In this document: positions 9,096-11,220 of the stretch, one piece after another
How the letters are laid out: every line of letters begins with the position of its first letter
Position numbering within the stretch: position 1 is the first letter of the stretch
Origin: Mesorhizobium sp.
GTDB lineage: Bacteria > Pseudomonadota > Alphaproteobacteria > Rhizobiales > Rhizobiaceae
Direction of reading: 5' to 3'
NCBI GenBank assembly: GCA_030698645.1
Contig: JAUYMV010000131.1
Location: 1-11,220, forward strand
Length of the DNA: 11,220 nt
Notes under the pieces: generated by a model
Seen by the model: the letters and a program-made list of their open reading frames with translations, nothing else
Databases searched by the model: none
Told to the model about the DNA's origin: nothing
Program-made: the position numbers and the translations under genes

Positions 9096-9124
9096 CTGTC
9101 ATATAACTGTCATTGAACTGTCAT
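9096..9124 (+). promoter_or_regulatory. Triple Pho box (PhoB binding array), three CTGTCAT heptamers
   Basis: CTGTCAT occurs perfectly at 9096-9102, 9107-9113 and 9118-9124, separated by ATAA and TGAA, so the period is exactly 11 bp (about one helical turn). This is the known Pho box form (two 7-bp direct repeats with a 4-bp AT-rich spacer), here with three units that give two overlapping boxes. The repeats read toward fabD. However, the array lies 136 bases from the fabD ATG and only 9 bases from the TTG of the leftward LtaS-like gene, touching its SD at 9096-9097. I saw no good -10 at the usual distance on the plus strand. On the minus strand TTATAT sits at 9106-9101. Binding by PhoB is a strong inference; whether it activates or represses is open. 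Confidence 0.85.
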
Positions 9125-9198
9125 GCATCCCGGTTGTTCCACACGATTTGCGACGGCGGCGCCACATTGCAGGAGGCACCAGGCACCGAATCGCGCTC

Positions 9199-9227
9199 TT
9201 GACACTCGCGGCTCCGGTGCGTCACAC
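9199..9227 (+). promoter_or_regulatory. Candidate fabD promoter
   Basis: A perfect -35 hexamer TTGACA (9199-9204) is followed at 17 bases by a weak -10 candidate TCACAC (9222-9227), about 33 bases before the fabD ATG. Housekeeping promoters of alphaproteobacteria often have a strong CTTGAC -35 and a loose -10. A GAATC (GANTC) site lies just upstream at 9188-9192. Confidence 0.4.
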
Positions 9228-9259
9228 GGACGCAAAGGGCCGCGGCCGGGGAGAGACCG

Positions 9260-10201
9260 ATGTCGATCGCATTCACGTTTCCGGGGCAGGGCAGTCAGAC
9301 TGTCGGCATGGGCAAGGATCTCGCCGACGCCTTTCCGGAAGCGCGCGCCGTCTTCGCCGAGGTCGACGAAGCGCTCGGACAGAAACTGTCGACGATCATC
9401 TGGGAGGGCCCCGAGGAGACGCTCACGCTGACCGCCAACGCGCAGCCAGCGCTGATGGCGGTCTCCATGGCTGCCATTCGCGCGCTCGAGGCGCGTGGCG
9501 TCACGATTCTCGACCATGTCGCCTACGTCGCCGGCCATTCGCTGGGCGAATATTCGGCGCTCTGCGCGGCCGGCATGCTGTCGCTTTCCGACACGGCGCG
9601 TCTGCTGCGCATTCGCGGCAACGCCATGCAGGCCGCGGTCCCCGCCGGCGAAGGCGCCATGGCGGCGATCATCGGGCTCGAGGCGGAAGCCGTCGAGGCG
9701 GCGTGCGCGGAAGCCGCGACGCTTGGCGTCTGCCAGATCGCCAACGACAATGGCGGCGGCCAACTCGTCATCTCGGGCGGCAAACCGGCCGTCGAACTGG
9801 CCGCGCGCCTGTGCACGGAAAAAGGCGCCAAGCGCGCCATCATGCTGCCGGTTTCGGCGCCGTTCCATTGCGCCCTCATGCAGCCGGCGGCTGAGGCCAT
9901 GCGCGAGGCGCTTGCGAAGGTGAACAAGTCTCCGCCGGTGGTCCCGGTGGTGTCGAATGTGCTCGTGCAGCCTTTGACGAATGCCGACGACATTGCCCGG
10001 CGCCTGGTCGAGCAGGTCACCGGCCGGGTGCGCTGGCGCGAGACGGTCGACTGGTTCGCGGCCAACGGTATCGCTACACTCTACGAGATCGGCGCCGGCA
10101 AGGTGCTGACCGGCTTGGCGCGGCGCATCAACCGCGACATCGCGACAGCGGCGGTCAACGGCCCCGCCGACATCGAGGCTGCGGCCGAGGCCCTGATCTG
10201 A
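9260..10201 (+). CDS. fabD: Malonyl-CoA:ACP transacylase
   Basis: FabD moves the malonyl group from malonyl-CoA to acyl carrier protein, supplying the extender unit for type II fatty acid synthesis in the cytosol. The 313-residue product opens with FTFPGQGSQTVGMG. It carries the nucleophile Ser94 in GHSLGEYSAL, Arg117 in LLRIRG, and the catalytic His203 in VSAPFHCALM. It ends with the usual YEIGAGKVLTGL segment. The length matches E. coli FabD (309). ATG 9260 has GGGGAGAG ending 4 bases upstream. It begins the rightward fabD-fabG-acpP set, with fabG 59 bases downstream and probably on the same transcript. Confidence 0.98.
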   Translation: MSIAFTFPGQGSQTVGMGKDLADAFPEARAVFAEVDEALGQKLSTIIWEGPEETLTLTANAQPALMAVSMAAIRALEARGVTILDHVAYVAGHSLGEYSALCAAGMLSLSDTARLLRIRGNAMQAAVPAGEGAMAAIIGLEAEAVEAACAEAATLGVCQIANDNGGGQLVISGGKPAVELAARLCTEKGAKRAIMLPVSAPFHCALMQPAAEAMREALAKVNKSPPVVPVVSNVLVQPLTNADDIARRLVEQVTGRVRWRETVDWFAANGIATLYEIGAGKVLTGLARRINRDIATAAVNGPADIEAAAEALI

Positions 10202-10260
10202 AGCATTTCGCGCCGGCTCATGAGAAGCGCGGCCGGCTGGATGACAATGGAGACAAGACC

Positions 10261-10998
10261 ATGTTCGATCTGACGGGCAAGAAAGCCCTCGTCACCGGCG
10301 CGACCGGGGGGCTCGGCGAGGCCATCGCGCGATTGCTGCACGCACAGGGCGCAACCGTCGGCCTGCACGGGACGCGCGCCGAAAAGCTCGTGTCGCTGGG
10401 AGCCGAACTCGGCGAACGGGTGAAGCTCTATCCAGCCGACCTGTCGGACCGCGATTCGGTGAAGGCGCTGGCCCAGAAGGCCGAGAGCGAACTGGAGGGC
10501 GTCGACATCCTCGTCAACAATGCCGGGATCACGCGCGACGGATTGTTCGTGCGCATGTCCGACGCGGACTGGGATGCGGTGCTCGAAGTCAATCTCACCT
10601 CGGTGTTCCGCCTGACGCGCGAACTCACCCATCCCATGATGCGCCGCCGCTATGGCCGCATCATCAACATCACGTCGGTCGTCGGCGTCACCGGCAATCC
10701 CGGTCAGGCAAACTACTGCGCATCGAAGGCCGGCATGATCGGCTTCAGCAAGTCGCTCGCCCAGGAGATCGCCAGCCGCAACATCACCGTCAACTGCGTG
10801 GCGCCCGGCTTCATCGAGTCGGCGATGACCGGAAAGCTGAACGACAAGCAGAAGGAAACCATCCTCGGCGCCATTCCGATGAAGCGCATGGGGGTCGGCG
10901 CCGACATCGCCGCAGCGGTTCTCTATCTCGCCTCTGGCGAAGCCGCCTACGTTACCGGCCAGACCCTGCACGTGAACGGCGGCATGGCGATGATCTGA
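10261..10998 (+). CDS. fabG: 3-oxoacyl-[acyl-carrier-protein] reductase
   Basis: FabG reduces beta-ketoacyl-ACP to beta-hydroxyacyl-ACP with NADPH, the first reduction of each elongation round. The 245-residue product is a classical short-chain dehydrogenase. The cofactor-binding loop is TGATGGLG (12-19), NNAG is at 86-89, and the catalytic residues are Asn111, Ser139, Tyr152 and Lys156 in the YCASK motif. The family-typical TVNCVAPGFI (from about 175) and the C-terminal YVTGQTLHVNGGMAMI are present. Many SDRs look alike, but the place between fabD and acpP and the close FabG pattern settle the name. GGAG lies 8 bases before ATG 10261. acpP follows after 181 bases with its own probable promoter. 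Confidence 0.98.
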   Translation: MFDLTGKKALVTGATGGLGEAIARLLHAQGATVGLHGTRAEKLVSLGAELGERVKLYPADLSDRDSVKALAQKAESELEGVDILVNNAGITRDGLFVRMSDADWDAVLEVNLTSVFRLTRELTHPMMRRRYGRIINITSVVGVTGNPGQANYCASKAGMIGFSKSLAQEIASRNITVNCVAPGFIESAMTGKLNDKQKETILGAIPMKRMGVGADIAAAVLYLASGEAAYVTGQTLHVNGGMAMI

Positions 10999-11118
10999 AC
11001 GACCGCCGGACTGGAGCTTTTTCGCCTTGGACGGCGCGAACTTTTCGTGTAATGCCGCGATCTACCCGGCCGGTCGCTTGTTGCTCCGGTCCCGTCGCGG
11101 GCGGTGAATTCTTTCAAC

Positions 11119-11146
11119 TTGATTAGCGGCAATCGGGCCGTTAACG
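11119..11146 (+). promoter_or_regulatory. Candidate acpP promoter
   Basis: CTTGAT (TTGATT at 11119-11124) followed by TTAACG (11141-11146) with a 16-base spacer resembles the alphaproteobacterial CTTGAC-N17-CTATAT pattern and stands 33 bases before the acpP ATG. The rest of the 181-base fabG-acpP gap holds only a weak 4-bp hairpin. A separate promoter would fit the high demand for acyl carrier protein. Confidence 0.4.
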
Positions 11147-11179
11147 AGTATCAAACAACGTGAATACGAGGATGCCAAA

Positions 11180-11220
11180 ATGAGCGATACCGCAGAACGC
11201 GTTAAGAAGATCGTCGTCGA
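11180..11220 (+). CDS. acpP: Acyl carrier protein, 5' end only (cut by window edge)
   Basis: Only 13 codons and two bases are visible, MSDTAERVKKIVV. This matches the start of alphaproteobacterial AcpP, the small carrier that holds growing acyl chains on a phosphopantetheine arm. The DSL attachment serine lies beyond the right edge. GAGG stands 8 bases before ATG 11180, and the position after fabG is the standard one for acpP. The call rests on the short N-terminus plus context. Confidence 0.9.
   Translation, partial: MSDTAERVKKIVV

Noticed and set aside
9173..9187. Tandem AGGCACC AGGCACC before fabD
   Set aside because: Two short copies with no known binding pattern; could easily be chance.
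9110..9868. Minus-strand open frame opposite fabD
   Set aside because: It overlaps the well-supported fabD and part of the Pho box, has no homology that I can recognise, and shows shadow-like composition.
11023..11046. Hairpin CGCC/GGCG followed by CTTTT after fabG
   Set aside because: Only four base pairs with a 6-base loop; not convincing as an intrinsic terminator.

Overview
The window is a GC-rich chromosomal segment from an alphaproteobacterium. It is most like the Hyphomicrobiales (Mesorhizobium/Phyllobacteriaceae type). The reasons are the order rpsF-rpsR-rplI ... dnaB-alr-radA next to fabD-fabG-acpP, the long acidic tail on L9, the extended S6 tail, and SD-led GTG/TTG starts. The taxonomic call is inference from gene content and protein style; no search was run. 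I see no mobile elements, tRNA or rRNA genes, CRISPR arrays or phage genes.

Layout: positions 1-9086 are all read leftward (minus strand). From the right these are a membrane phosphoglycerol-transferase (LTA-synthase-like) gene at 7089-9086 with a probable terminator; the ribosomal protein operon rpsF-rpsR-rplI (6873-5345), with a possible S6:S18 autoregulatory leader and a strong GNRA-loop terminator; cfa, the cyclopropane fatty acid synthase (5190-3910); a small YnfA-family membrane protein (3838-3515) that appears to start at CTG; and a tightly packed dnaB-alr-radA run (3323-1). radA is cut by the left edge. Positions 9260-11220 are read rightward: fabD, fabG and the first codons of acpP, cut by the right edge.

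Functionally the window joins translation (S6, S18, L9), replication and recombination (DnaB, RadA), cell-wall precursor supply (alanine racemase) and membrane lipid biology. FabD, FabG and AcpP make acyl chains, Cfa modifies them in the bilayer, and the LtaS-like enzyme is expected to move phosphoglycerol from phosphatidylglycerol to an extracytoplasmic acceptor.

The most notable non-coding element lies in the divergent fabD/LtaS-like intergenic region. It holds three perfect CTGTCAT heptamers at an exact 11-bp period, a textbook PhoB (Pho box) array. It abuts the Shine-Dalgarno sequence of the phosphoglycerol transferase, which suggests phosphate control of that gene. Otherwise the window is mainly ordinary housekeeping sequence and I do not claim a novel system. 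Every gap between genes is shorter than 300 bases.
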